DNA of 64,000 nucleotides, taken from contig JAZBQD010000027.1 in the NCBI GenBank assembly GCA_036583965.1, forward strand, positions 23,009,001 through 23,073,000, written 5' to 3'. The notes below the pieces were generated by a model, which worked only from the letters and a program-made list of their open reading frames with translations, was not told the DNA's origin and did no database searches. The position numbers and the translations under genes are program-made. This document shows, piece after piece, positions 50,502 to 61,700 of this stretch (position 1 is the first letter of the stretch; every line of letters starts with the position of its first letter). Source of the stretch: Prunella strophiata (lineage: Eukaryota > Chordata > Aves > Passeriformes > Prunellidae).

Positions 50502-50544
50502 TGGAAAGCCTAAATGGAAAGGCTTTCCACCTAAATGGAAAGCC
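50502..50544. repeat. Direct and inverted repeat cluster
   Basis: TGGAAAGCC occurs at 50502-50510 and 50536-50544, the near copy TGGAAAGG at 50515-50522, and the reverse complement GGCTTTCCA at 50521-50529 between them. Either outer copy can pair with the central inverted copy over nine bases. CTAAATGG also recurs before two copies. The pattern fits local template-switch or slippage events. Confidence 0.8.
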
Positions 50545-51321
50545 TTTATTTTCTAACAAGTAGGTATTCAAAAAATTTCAGCATCTGCTAGCATGACAGA
50601 ACTTGGATACAATGTAATTTGAGCAAGAAGGTAGTAGAGTTTTTCCTCATTTTGGCTGTTGGGTTTTTTTTTTTTTTTTGTGTGTGTGTATGTGTTTGGG
50701 ATAGAGACAGCTTCCTCATACTATTTTGCCTCCTTCCCTGCTGAAGAGGTGAATCTCATCTCTCTCTATACCTCTATACAGCACAAAGGCATTTATTCTT
50801 AAGATAGTGCTTGTGGATTTGCTTCAGAAAATTTGGATACTTAGGGACTAAACATTTGTAAACAGATATATGTAGGAAAGAGGCCTCAGTTCAGAAAGAA
50901 AAACCTCTAACATGCATAAATACAGCACTGCTAGGCTCAGGGCTCAGACTATTTCACACAGCTGTAATTTGGCAGCTTGTCCCTCAGCAAACAGCCTCAA
51001 TCTTCCAGCCAAACACTTCACTGCCACTGATTTGACCATCACTTGAAGGTGCATACCTATGTCCAGCTTTTGCAATCTGTTTGACAGCCTTTTTCTGCCC
51101 TGTGAAGCTGCAGCTTGCTTTGATTCACATCTATTTTCCTATTCTAAACCCAGGTTAAATTGCAGCTGGCATGCTTTTCCAACACTTCCTCCTCTAAGCT
51201 GTACCTCCCAAAGAGAGATTGCCCTGACTGCTCACTCATGTGCAGAAGCCCTGCCATGCCAACAAAGCAACACAAACTGAATGGACATTGTTCTCAGGTG
51301 AAGAAGTCAATATTCCAAGGG

Positions 51322-51346
51322 AAAAAAAAAAAAAAAAAAAAAAAAA
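51322..51346 (+). repeat. Poly-A tract, 25 bases
   Basis: The longest pure homopolymer in the window, followed by further A-rich DNA to about 51480. I do not recognise an upstream retrocopy. Confidence 0.9.
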
Positions 51347-54300
51347 TCAAAGGGAAAAAAGCCTGCAAAAAACTAAGTGTCAAAACCAAAGATAGGCTGA
51401 AGGCATTTTATCCCTCTACAGCAAGAAGACACAGCACAAAAAAAAGCTCAAGAAAAAAAAAGAACTTGTTTGCAATAGAAACTTCTCAAGATTGAAACTG
51501 GAGAATAGCTGCAAGATGAAAAGCCAGCACCTCAGAACAGCTACATCAATGTGTGTAAAGGAAGAAATTAATTAAAATTAACTTTTCAGCTTTTTGATGG
51601 TTCTGAAGAGTTGTAAGAAATAATACCCTGCACAGCCACTAGGAAGCCTTGGTATAATATTGATTTCATTAATATTAGTTCTTCCAACAAACTGCTATTT
51701 TTCTAAAACTTTTAGGAGACTCACAGACAAAAGCAGCAAAAAGTTCTACAGAATTAAACAGAGACAGGACTGCCTTTCTTTTTCCTAATAAAGATGACCC
51801 TTGAAAATTTATTTAGTTTTTTAACTGATTTGCTTTAAAACTGGTAATTTAGAGGTTTGTTCAAAACAGAATGGATTTGCTGCTCAGAAAGGTGAACTGG
51901 TTTGGACAAGACTAACTACCAACCTAGCAGTACATGAGAAATAAAATGCTGACCACAATCAGAAGTTTCCAGAACTCTGTTTCCACAGCTCACAACTTGC
52001 TTCAGTATCTTCTTTGCAAAGAGATGTAATATCTGCCCCTAAAGCCACAATGAAGTTCTATTGACACTATCATGATGAGTGCTTGGGAAAAAGCTGGATT
52101 TTAGCTCTCTATATACTGCCCAAACCTTTGCTCTACAGAACAAACAAGAAAAATTCAATGCCTGGGCTAAATACCAAAACACTCCTGCAACTTGGGTTCA
52201 CTCCTTACCTCCCATGACCTAGAGAGATCATTTGAATTATTCCATAGATCCCATATGAGACACATCAGCTCTAGATCAGTCTCCTCCATGTCTGGAATCA
52301 GGGAGCTCTTTCCCACAGTGATAAATGAGACTCTACAGGACTTTGCCTGAAGTTCCCATATTTTTCCATGCTAATATGCAGGAAAAGACACAGGCCTACC
52401 AAGGGTATTCAATGAAGTCTCCATACTGGAATAAACCCATAAAAGACCCCCCAGCATGCAATGCCAGGATGGTTTGCATTCCCACCTAACAACATTGTGT
52501 TATGCACTGCTTTCATCTCAGTAAAATGGGTATACAGAGATTTTTATTACACACCTTTAAAGAAGAACAAATACAGCTAAAAGTAAGTCTGAAACTGTGC
52601 ATGGCTATACATTAAGGCCGTATTAAATCCTATTCCTGAGAGAGAGCTGAGAGCCCTGTTTCTGCCAGCTTCTTGTCTTCTGTCATTTCTGATTACTGAT
52701 GCAATATGTGTCAATGTTCAATAATGGCTGCTGAAGTCTTCATGCTTGATGGCTTAGGATGTCATAATCAAAGTACAAGCTTTATTAATCCTCTCATCAA
52801 TAGAAGCCCCAGGGTGTCTGTCACATTTCATTTGTGTGTGCCAAGAGTAAATAAACTGCAGCAAATGAAAAGTGTGTTTATAAATATGGACAGATGTCAA
52901 GTGCTTTACACAGTTACCCATGCTGCTGTTTCCTATTATAAATTTCCAGGCTTTACACAATGCTGATAGAGCCATACTCGAAGATATCTCTGTTTACATG
53001 GGTATTCTGCACCAATTCTGAATAAAATGAAAATAAAAACAATTAAACTAATGGCCAAGTGGGAATAATTTCATATCTCATTCTATCTCACAACCTTTTT
53101 TCAGCTAGCAACTGGCTATTAGGGCAAACCTACAATATTTGAGAATCTGATTTGCAATGAAAGGGCAAAGTACAATGTGTTAACAAACACTGTACTTTCT
53201 GGATTTGAGGCATTCAGGTAGAGATGGAAGATACTCTGCTCAGCAGTGCACCAGGCAAGCTCATGCAAGTATTCCCCTTGGCAAGTCAGAGTTACCACTG
53301 CTTTAACAGGACTGAGGGGAGGTCACTGAGATACAGAGCAGATTGTGCTGGAGGATAAATTGTGACCAGCTCACTTCACACATGGGAAGTTCAAGGCAAG
53401 AGGAGATAATGGTATTTGCTCATATCCCTGTGTTTTGTTCCTGGCTCAGTTTCTTGATTTGGAACATAATGGACTTGCAAAAGTTTGTAGAAATCACCAG
53501 GGTCTTCACAAGAACAAAGGATTTGGTGATAAAAACAGTAATCAAAATTGACTGTAATTGAATATTTTAAGGTGATCCATGCAAGAAAAAGCTGCAATTT
53601 ATGCCTGAACACAATGATGCCTGAACATTAACATTCAAAAATGAGACTCAAGAGTTGAAATGCATAGTTCTACTGCGGAAAAAGTGATCTCAGTAATGTT
53701 CAGAGAGCAAACCAAATACTACTCACTGACACTGCTCACAGAGAAGCAGAGCCAGGAGATGAGATGCAATAATGTCATCATGCAAACCCATGGAGCACTG
53801 GGGTTCTGCCTGCTGGGGCAGCTCTGATTCTCACATGGAAAACAGTGAAAATGAAGCTCAAAAGAGCAAAGGCATGGAGGATCAGTGGCAGGAGATCAGT
53901 GCCATATGCAAGGAAAAATAAAATAAAATAGGACATTTTAGCCTGGGAAAAAAATGACTGACAGAACAGAATAACACATATTAAAGAAATATAATCACAA
54001 ACAGCTCTGAAAATATTGTAAAGATTATTTGGTCCCTCCCACTCAGGTGAAAGAGCAAAACCAGAAGGTTGTGAATGCTGAAAGCATAGAGTGCTTCAAA
54101 GAGTTTTCCAAAAAATATTGAAGCATAACCCATCCAGACATAACATAAGAATAGAAAAAGTCAGCTATTTACTGTCTCTAGAAAGCAGGACCATAGCTGG
54201 AAAGAAAGAATGTATCTATCCAAAGCCTTAGGTCTTTCACTGGAAAATCATTGGTAGTACTTGCCTGAGAAAGATCACTGGGCTAGGGGATGGTTAGTTT

Positions 54301-55029
54301 AAGAAACTAAGAATAATTTTCTATTTTTAAATGCATTAAAATTCTGCAGGTTTTTTTAATATTAAGAAAAAGAAACAAAATATTATAACCCTATCCAGAC
54401 AAATATTCCCAAACACTTGGGTTCCAAAATATCCAAGTAAAAGAACCCCGGTATTCTAGTGCTCAGAAACAAAATGAAGAGGCTTTAATGCACATGAGAG
54501 CTTGAAAAAGGGGCAAAGAAGGCTGCCAGAGGAAAGGGTAATGGGAAAAAACAGCAGGAGAAGTGGAATGACAAAGAAAAGAAGTAAAATATGGAAGATG
54601 GAAAAGCAGCTTTGTAGAATGGATCAGTGTGCCCTCAGTGGTGCATCAAAGTCTGAGTGCTGAGTTTAGCAAAGGAACCAGGAGAGAGTGAAAAGGCACC
54701 TCTCAGCCCAAGGAGGGAGGCAATCCTGGGTCTGACAGAAACTCTTGCACCTGTGGCAGGGAATAAACTCCAGCACAAAGCAGCCCTAGAGGATCCTGGT
54801 GCTTGGCTCTGCCAAGATCCCCCTTAGTGACCATGTGCTAAGAGCTGCTGGGGGAGCAAGAAAGGCTGCAACAGGAATGGGTTTGGGGGATCAGACCATG
54901 TGCCCCTGGACATGGCTGCATTTCTCCTCTGCAGAGATCACATGTATTCTTAGCCAAAAGGGGGAGAAGCAGTCACTGACAGCAAAATCCCACTGATATA
55001 CCCCCAGGGACACTAAAACTCTATGTGAA

Positions 55030-55118
55030 GCAAATAAAAAATAAGAAAACACAAAACAATCAAGCAAACACACACCATCAACAAAAAACCCAAACACAAA
55101 ACCCCCCTCCAAAATCCC
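55030..55118 (+). repeat. A/C-rich simple repeat
   Basis: About 90 bp of CAAA, ACACA and AAACCC words with few G or T bases, ending in a C-rich stretch. It is of the same class and orientation as the other A/C tracts. Confidence 0.75.
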
Positions 55119-55471
55119 ACTCTTAATTTAAACAAATAAATTTATGCAAAAATATCCTAAATGAACTCACTTTCTATTAAACTTGTGAATGCAAGTATCA
55201 ATCATGGCTCCAATCCTAGCCCTGTTCAGAGGCACTACAACACTGCTTTGTTGATGAGATCCACTTGGTGTTCCTGCTCAGTGTCTCCAGTGAAGCCTGA
55301 GGTGTTGCCAGGTGCAGGCCCTGCAATTTCTGTAGGCTCAGTGTGGAGACCTGCAGGGCCTCCTAACAGATGCTGCTCAGGTGTGCCCTGTCTGAGCTTC
55401 ACTTGGTGCAGCTGGAACTACAGCTTTTCCAGCTGAGTGCTTATCACCAATTTTGCTCACACCTATCTTTC

Positions 55472-55489
55472 TATATATATATATTATAT
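55472..55489. repeat. Short TA microsatellite
   Basis: A TA-repeat run of about 13 bp extended by an imperfect ATTATAT. Simple sequence only. Confidence 0.75.
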
Positions 55490-57280
55490 CATAGATAATG
55501 CATGTTTCCCTTGGTCTCTAAACTGGATTTTGAGTGTAACATCTTACATGCAGTCAATAGTTCAGGGAATCATAAACAAATGGAAGCAAAGATGTGATCT
55601 GTTCATAATTTTGATTATCTGCTCAGAGCAACAGTTGTAAACACCCCTCATGGTATCTCATATTACAGAACCATTTATGTCCCAATTATCCTCAGCAGCA
55701 TCTAATTAACACCTGCTGTTCTCTACTAGAAGTCAACAGTTATTTCTAAATTTATATCCCTTTTATAGCCTGACACCTGAAAGTTAGGAAAACACATTTT
55801 TACTGGAATGAACTCAAAATTACCAGTTAATTCAGGAAATTTTACACAGTAAAGGAACTTCTTGCATCATCATTCAGATAAATCAGACTTTGATAATATA
55901 CCAAGGGATAGCTCCTTCTATAAACCTATTAAAGTAAAGCTTTCAAAGTATTGTATGAAGTTTTGTTAAAAGGCATTCTGTGGGTATAAATTAATTAATT
56001 AAGTAAAATACAAAGATGGTAGCTTGTTAAGAATGGAGAAAGCCACAATGAACAAATTTTAACCATATAGTAAAATACAGAAAAACTTAGGGAAAACTAA
56101 TAAAAATGTATGCAGTCAAGCTTTCATTTAACAGTTTCTCTGGCACTCCCTTCCTGCAGTCACACACATTCTGTGCATGTGAGAGATTACAACCTGGATT
56201 TCTTTTGTCTTTAGGGGGAATGGAAGAAACTCAACAAAACAGCAACCAAACCAAAACCATGATTTAGCTGCTGACAGAGAAGAACACAAAGAGTTTTGTT
56301 CATATAATTTAAACTCCTACTGGATTCTACTCCTATCTAAGACAGATGACATTCAAAGGAGGACAGGAAAAGAGAAAGAAAAGGGGAATTTTGTGTTTTG
56401 TGCTCCTTCCTGCTGGGGAACAGCAACAAAAGAGCAGAAGTATTGACTGCAGAGCCCAACCACCTCTGCATCACATCTGTAAAAAGACAGTGGGACAAAA
56501 AAATTGCTGAGTCCAGCTCAGCAGGCATTTAAAGTGCCTCTCCATATTCATGACTTTTATACACATTAGGTGTGATCAAAGAGTACTTTTCTATGTTTGT
56601 TTAATAAGGGATAGGTCTGGTTTTAGTTTCCTGGGGAAGGAGGGAGGCATATTTGTGCCATTCTAATTTAGTAGTCCAATCTGCACACAAGCAGCAATAT
56701 TCCCAGGACACCTGATAATTTTTAAAGCAAATGATACAGGAAACATCCTTTCCTGCTCTGCTCTTAGGATTTCCTCACAAGTGGCAGAAGGTAACGTGGT
56801 AGTCATAAAATGCTTTCATTGGCCAGTTGCAATTTATTCAGCATTGACGTTATTTAAAAGTATTTTTCCTCACCTATACCATTTTAAAGGTGGTTCAACA
56901 CTATCAAATTGTCCCTCAATATTACAAAACAAGTCATTAGATGTAGGTTAATTTGATCAGCTTTTGCTTTACTCTTGACTTCTAATTACTATTATATCAA
57001 TGACTATAAAGGTGGTGGGAATGAAAAATAATATGTGCATATTATTCCAGCTCATGCCTAAAATCCAACATGTAACTAAGGGTATTCAATGGTTAATATT
57101 AAGTCAAAAACTGTCATAAAGTCTGGTGTCATTGAATCCCATTTATTACACTTTGCATGAAATGTTAAGCATTGAAGATATTGGTATTTCTGCAACCCCT
57201 CCCCCTTCTCAAGATAAATGTCCATTTACATCTGGGCATAATTTGTAGACACAAATAAATATGGTATATAAAGGAGAGAG

Positions 57281-57353
57281 TTATTTTTCTTCTAAAAGGT
57301 TTCTTTGGGCAGCAGAGAAATGTTTTATTTTTCTTTTAAAATGTTTCTTTGGG
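57281..57353. repeat. Two-copy 44-bp-period tandem duplication
   Basis: The 29-base segments at 57281-57309 and 57325-57353 agree at 27 positions, differing at two bases, and are offset by 44 bp. Each starts TTATTTTTCTT and ends TTTCTTTGGG. The intervening 15 bases are not clearly repeated after the second copy, which runs into a G-rich stretch. It is a recent local duplication with no known element involved. Confidence 0.85.
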
Positions 57354-58612
57354 GGGTGGGAGGGGAAGGGGAGGAGTTGCTGCTCACAAAATAACCTTGA
57401 AAATGTAGAAATTGTAAATGAGCATAGGGGCAGTTTATCCTGTTTATCCTCTGCCTGGGTCACTGCTACTTGGCACTGGTAGAAATGCCTGCTATCTGTT
57501 TCATTTCTACAATCAGAAAGACTCAGAGCTCTGAATACTCAAAATTCAGTTCTCCAATATAGGTTTGCTAATAAAATAAAAATAATCATCATGAACCCTT
57601 AGCTTTGGGACAACAGCACTGGTCAGGTGCAGGTCACCTCCTCACCAGATGCACATTTACAACCTTACTGTTGCAGCATCTCTAATAAAGTTTAGGGAAA
57701 AAGAAGAATATTCTTGTCCAGTTACATAAATAAATTAGGATCTTTAAGTCTTTTTCAAGTATGAATAGATCAATTTAAAAGGCACAGAGTGATAGAATCT
57801 CTCTAAAATCCTGTTGTTAAGAAATACTACTCAATCTTAAAAGTCAATGGCCAGTGCAATAATGCATTAAGAACTAAATATTTAGAAGTTTTAGGTATCT
57901 TACATATTAATATCCACAAATAAACACATAGGCCTGGAAACTCACATTAAATTTAGAGTGCTGTAGTATCATTGATTTCTGAGACAGTCCTGATTCACAA
58001 GCATGCAAGTGAAGAGGCAAGTCCAGAAAAACATCATCAAGACAGATTAGGAGAAATAGCCAAAAGGCAGATTTTCTTTCTCTTCAGTGTCAGATAACAA
58101 TTTTGATGTACTGCCCTTTTTTGAAAAGACAAATTAATCCAGTGGGATTTGTTGAGGAAAAAAATGCCATTTCAAAGCAGTAAATATCAGTGTCTCAGGG
58201 TAAAAAGGAACCTCTGTAGTTGTCATATGCAATAGAGAAGGTTGGCCTTTCAGTACATTTTGTATTCCTGACATGCAGATACACATTAATGGACCAGCTC
58301 AGTGCTCTGGTAAAAACATCTTTCCCAAGTCCTAATCCAGCCTCCCAGAAATGAGTGTCTGACACTAAACCCCTTTAAACAGTTTAGGCTCTCAAGTGGG
58401 ATTTGTGTTTTATAGGTACTTGTCATTGTAATGGAAAACACACTGTCCTAATGCCAGGTTCTTAAAGCAAGGAGGGTCCTTTACAACAAATAGTAATTCC
58501 AGGATTTACAAAGCAATGGCAGGGAGGTTTCTCTTAAGGCTGGATTTTAGCTAATCATGTAAAAGCATTCTATGCATCCTTTTCTAATGCAAAACAAGGA
58601 TGAGATGGAGGG
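57354..58612. other. Non-coding block
   Basis: A G-rich stretch at 57351-57376 is followed by AT-rich DNA with no gene or recognised element. Confidence 0.65.
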
Positions 58613-58731
58613 TGCCTGGGCTGAGCTCTGAGCACCCTGTCTGCTGGAAGCTGTCCCTGCCCATGAAGGGAGGTTGGAATGAAATGATCTCTAAGGTTCC
58701 CTCCAACTGAAACCATTCTATGAAATTTCTC
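58613..58731 (+). repeat. CR1 LINE 3' end, short forward copy
   Basis: About 115 bp matches the CR1 terminus: a GCTCTGAGCACCCTGTCTGC block, GCTGTCCCTGCCCATGAAGG, then GGTTGGAATGAAATGATCTC, TAAGGTTCCCTCCAACTGAA and the end motif CCATTCTATGA. Only the last part of the element is present, typical 5' truncation. The 92-codon minus frame at 58584-58862 crosses it and is not a gene. Confidence 0.9.
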
Positions 58732-61700
58732 TGAAATGCAACGTATTTAATAAAGCTTTGGTTGATTATGGAAATAAGCATAATTATGCAATGGAGCTGT
58801 GAGGTTATCTGTGGAATTACAGTCACAAACCATTCAAATTCATCAACTCTGTGTGTATACACAAAGCTGAAAACATCATTGGAACTTGAGCAGAAAGCTG
58901 GTCACTTTCTTTTATTTTCTCTTGAACTTCAGTTCCTAAGGGTGTCTGCCATAAAGTTGATAATCCCTGGTCACTGACTTAAAGCAGTTTCACTGAACAT
59001 GCAGTTGTTCTAAAATGTAAGCACTGGGATTGAGGCCCCATTGTCAGGTCACTCCGGCAATAAAATCACCTGTGAAATGTATGTGAGAGTTCAGTGAGGA
59101 AACCCTTTCCAGCCTTGTCCAACAGCTCAAACAGAAGGGCACCTACATACATCAAAACCTCCAGGGGAAAACCCCATCCCCATCAATCCAGGAAATTACT
59201 GGGTAATCTCACAAAGGGGGAAAGAGCACTGGGGAGGTAAGGAAGTCTCTATTCAGAACATTCACCGAGATGCAACTTCCTCTATTCTAATCCTTAAAAT
59301 CAATGGTAAGGTTTAAATGCTCCACACAATCATTTTGTGCTTTTTTCAGCCTGTTTGTACTTGGAAACTAAAGTCGTAAACATTAATGAGGATTAAATAG
59401 CTAAACTGATGTAAGAATCCCTGCCCTTTAAAGGAAGTAAATCCTTTTGTCTCATATCCTCTCTCAGCACCTTGATTTTGTTCTTGGAGTTTGCTTTCTG
59501 CCATTCAAATGTTCTCATTTTGCTCAGCAGACAAAGGAAATGGAAGGAAGGAGTACATGGTCAAGAGTGAAGAAATACTTTAAGGGAGTTGGAACTCTCT
59601 TCAGGGACTATCTAACCTCTATGCTGTTAAAAACAGCTCTCCCTCAACAACAGAGGGTTTCCTTTGAGCTGACAAAGCAGATATATCAGTCCAGTGAAAG
59701 CACCTCCTGAAGTGACTACATGGCCTCTAATTGTCCAAATCCCTTATTTAGAGGTACCTAAGGTGTGCTGGATGGGATGGGACTGTTAGACAGATCTTGT
59801 TCCAAGTGTTTGCTCATTCTGCTGCAGGCAAGTAGTACAGAGGGATTCTCAGCTTCAGCAGGGCTCTGTGAGAGGTTTCAGTACACATTTATCTGCCAGG
59901 GCAAGTCTGACAGAGCACAGAACAAGCAATTGGACTAAAATATAGCTCTCAGAACAGGTTGCTCTACAGACAAGCTTGTCTCTGAATCAAACCTAGATGT
60001 TTTCCCTGTGTGTAATGGCAGTGTGTGTGCTCAGTATAAAAGCTTAAAATATTTGCCACACAAATGATATCTGGAGACATGTTAGACAGGATGCTTGACC
60101 AGATCCAAACAGAAACCAAGAGAAAACCACAAGGATCCAACCATCAGAGCTAACACAGACTTCTTTGGTTTTAAAATATGTAGTAAAAAACCTTTAGCAG
60201 TTTAATTGGAGCAAGACTAGTAGCCACAGATGACTGCTTCATGTAAGAGTAAATGACACCTTTCTATTAAAGAGGAAACTCAAACAGTCTGATTTATTGC
60301 ACTGTCCACTAACAGCAGGGAATTCTTCCCTGATCAGAGCAAGCCCAAGAGGATTTTGTGTCCTCTTTGCAGAGGCACAGAAGGGCAGAGACAGCACTTG
60401 GCTGCCACAAGCACTGCAGCAGGGCTGAGACAGCAGAGGGGCCGTGGCTGCTGTGCACTGGGATGTGCTGGAGGAGCAGCAGGATGGGAGTTGGGGGTTA
60501 AAGCTGAGTGTGACACAGGACACCAGGAGACACGAGGTACCACAGATCCAGCCCTGCAATGCATTGCCTGCCTTGTACCTCACAGCCTGCAGCCAAATCA
60601 ATTTCAACAGTTTGTGCTGGACACAGACCAATTCCTAATCTTCTTTCTCTTCTTTCCTGCTGCTTAACAGGGCTGCAAATAATGGTTTAAAATTACTCTC
60701 TGAGACCTCCCCACATGACTTTCAGAGCAGAAACCAAAGGAACTTAAATGATCAAAAATCATTTATATTTCAAGGTGAAATGCCTTTGAAATACACAGAA
60801 AAGAAAAACCCTGGCTAAAATTAACCCAGAAATACCAATGTCCTGAGGTCACTGCAAGGATCCTATCTGGATTTACAATCATGTAAAAGAATCAATTAGG
60901 AGTCAAATTTAAAATAAATTCAAAATCAGGAAAGAGAACTTCTTAGTATGTATTCAGGTGTTGCAGAACACTTACCATCACTCTGGCACTGCCATACAAC
61001 TACAAATCTATTTAACTAACCTGTTAAGTGGATTTTGGATCTGCTCTATGCTGCCAGGGAATCAAAACAGCTGGAGCACAATGACAGCTCTGCTTGTGTG
61101 AAGACTGGGGCTGACTGGGGTCTTTAACAGGCAGCTCTTCCTGATGCTGTCATGTGAAAAACACCCCCCAAACCCCAGAGATCTACATAAAACTAATAGT
61201 GCAGACCTAATAAATGCAATATAAGAGAAGAATGAAGTTTGCACTTCTCACTCTGAAGTGTATTTGAATGCTGGTCCTGTGATAGATCTGCTCTGCACTT
61301 AATGGCATACAACACTTGGTAATGAAACAAAGTTTAGTCAAATATTTAAATATTTTCTCAACTTCAGGAGAAGGGGTCACTCATAAGCCTCTGATGTACC
61401 ATGCTGAAGTGAAATGTAAGCCTAGATATATGCAACACTTAGAAATTTCCAGCCTTGTCTAGTTTCAGATTGAAAGGAAGGGAAATCTCCTCTGGTTTTA
61501 TCAAATACAAAAAAACACCACACACAACAAAAAAAAAAAAAAAAAAACACAAAAAGCACCAAACCAAAAAAACCCTCAAAAAAGCCATCAATTTTTGGTC
61601 TTGATTCTTGATTAACTTTAGAAATAGAACAAATACTGTTGAGTTCTCAAATCAAAATTATCTTTCTGTGCACTCCCATTATATGTCACTATTTTAACTT

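Larger units (their letters stand above)
50545..57280. other. Non-coding block
   Basis: No supported gene. It contains a 17-T run with a TG-rich continuation at 50665-50700, a 25-A run at 51322-51346, an A/C-rich tract at 55030-55118 and a TA microsatellite at 55472-55489. GC-richer patches at 54.64-54.93 and 55.20-55.44 kb carry short frames only. The lysine-rich 111-codon frame at 51160-51495 reflects the poly-A run. Confidence 0.7.

Noticed and set aside
51160..51495. 111-codon lysine-rich ORF
   Set aside because: The lysine stretch is a read-through of the 25-A tract and adjacent A-rich DNA.
60239..60667. 130-codon minus ORF and 103-codon plus ORF
   Set aside because: Frames open on both strands of a GC-richer patch; Cys/Ser/Pro/Ala-rich translation with no family match.
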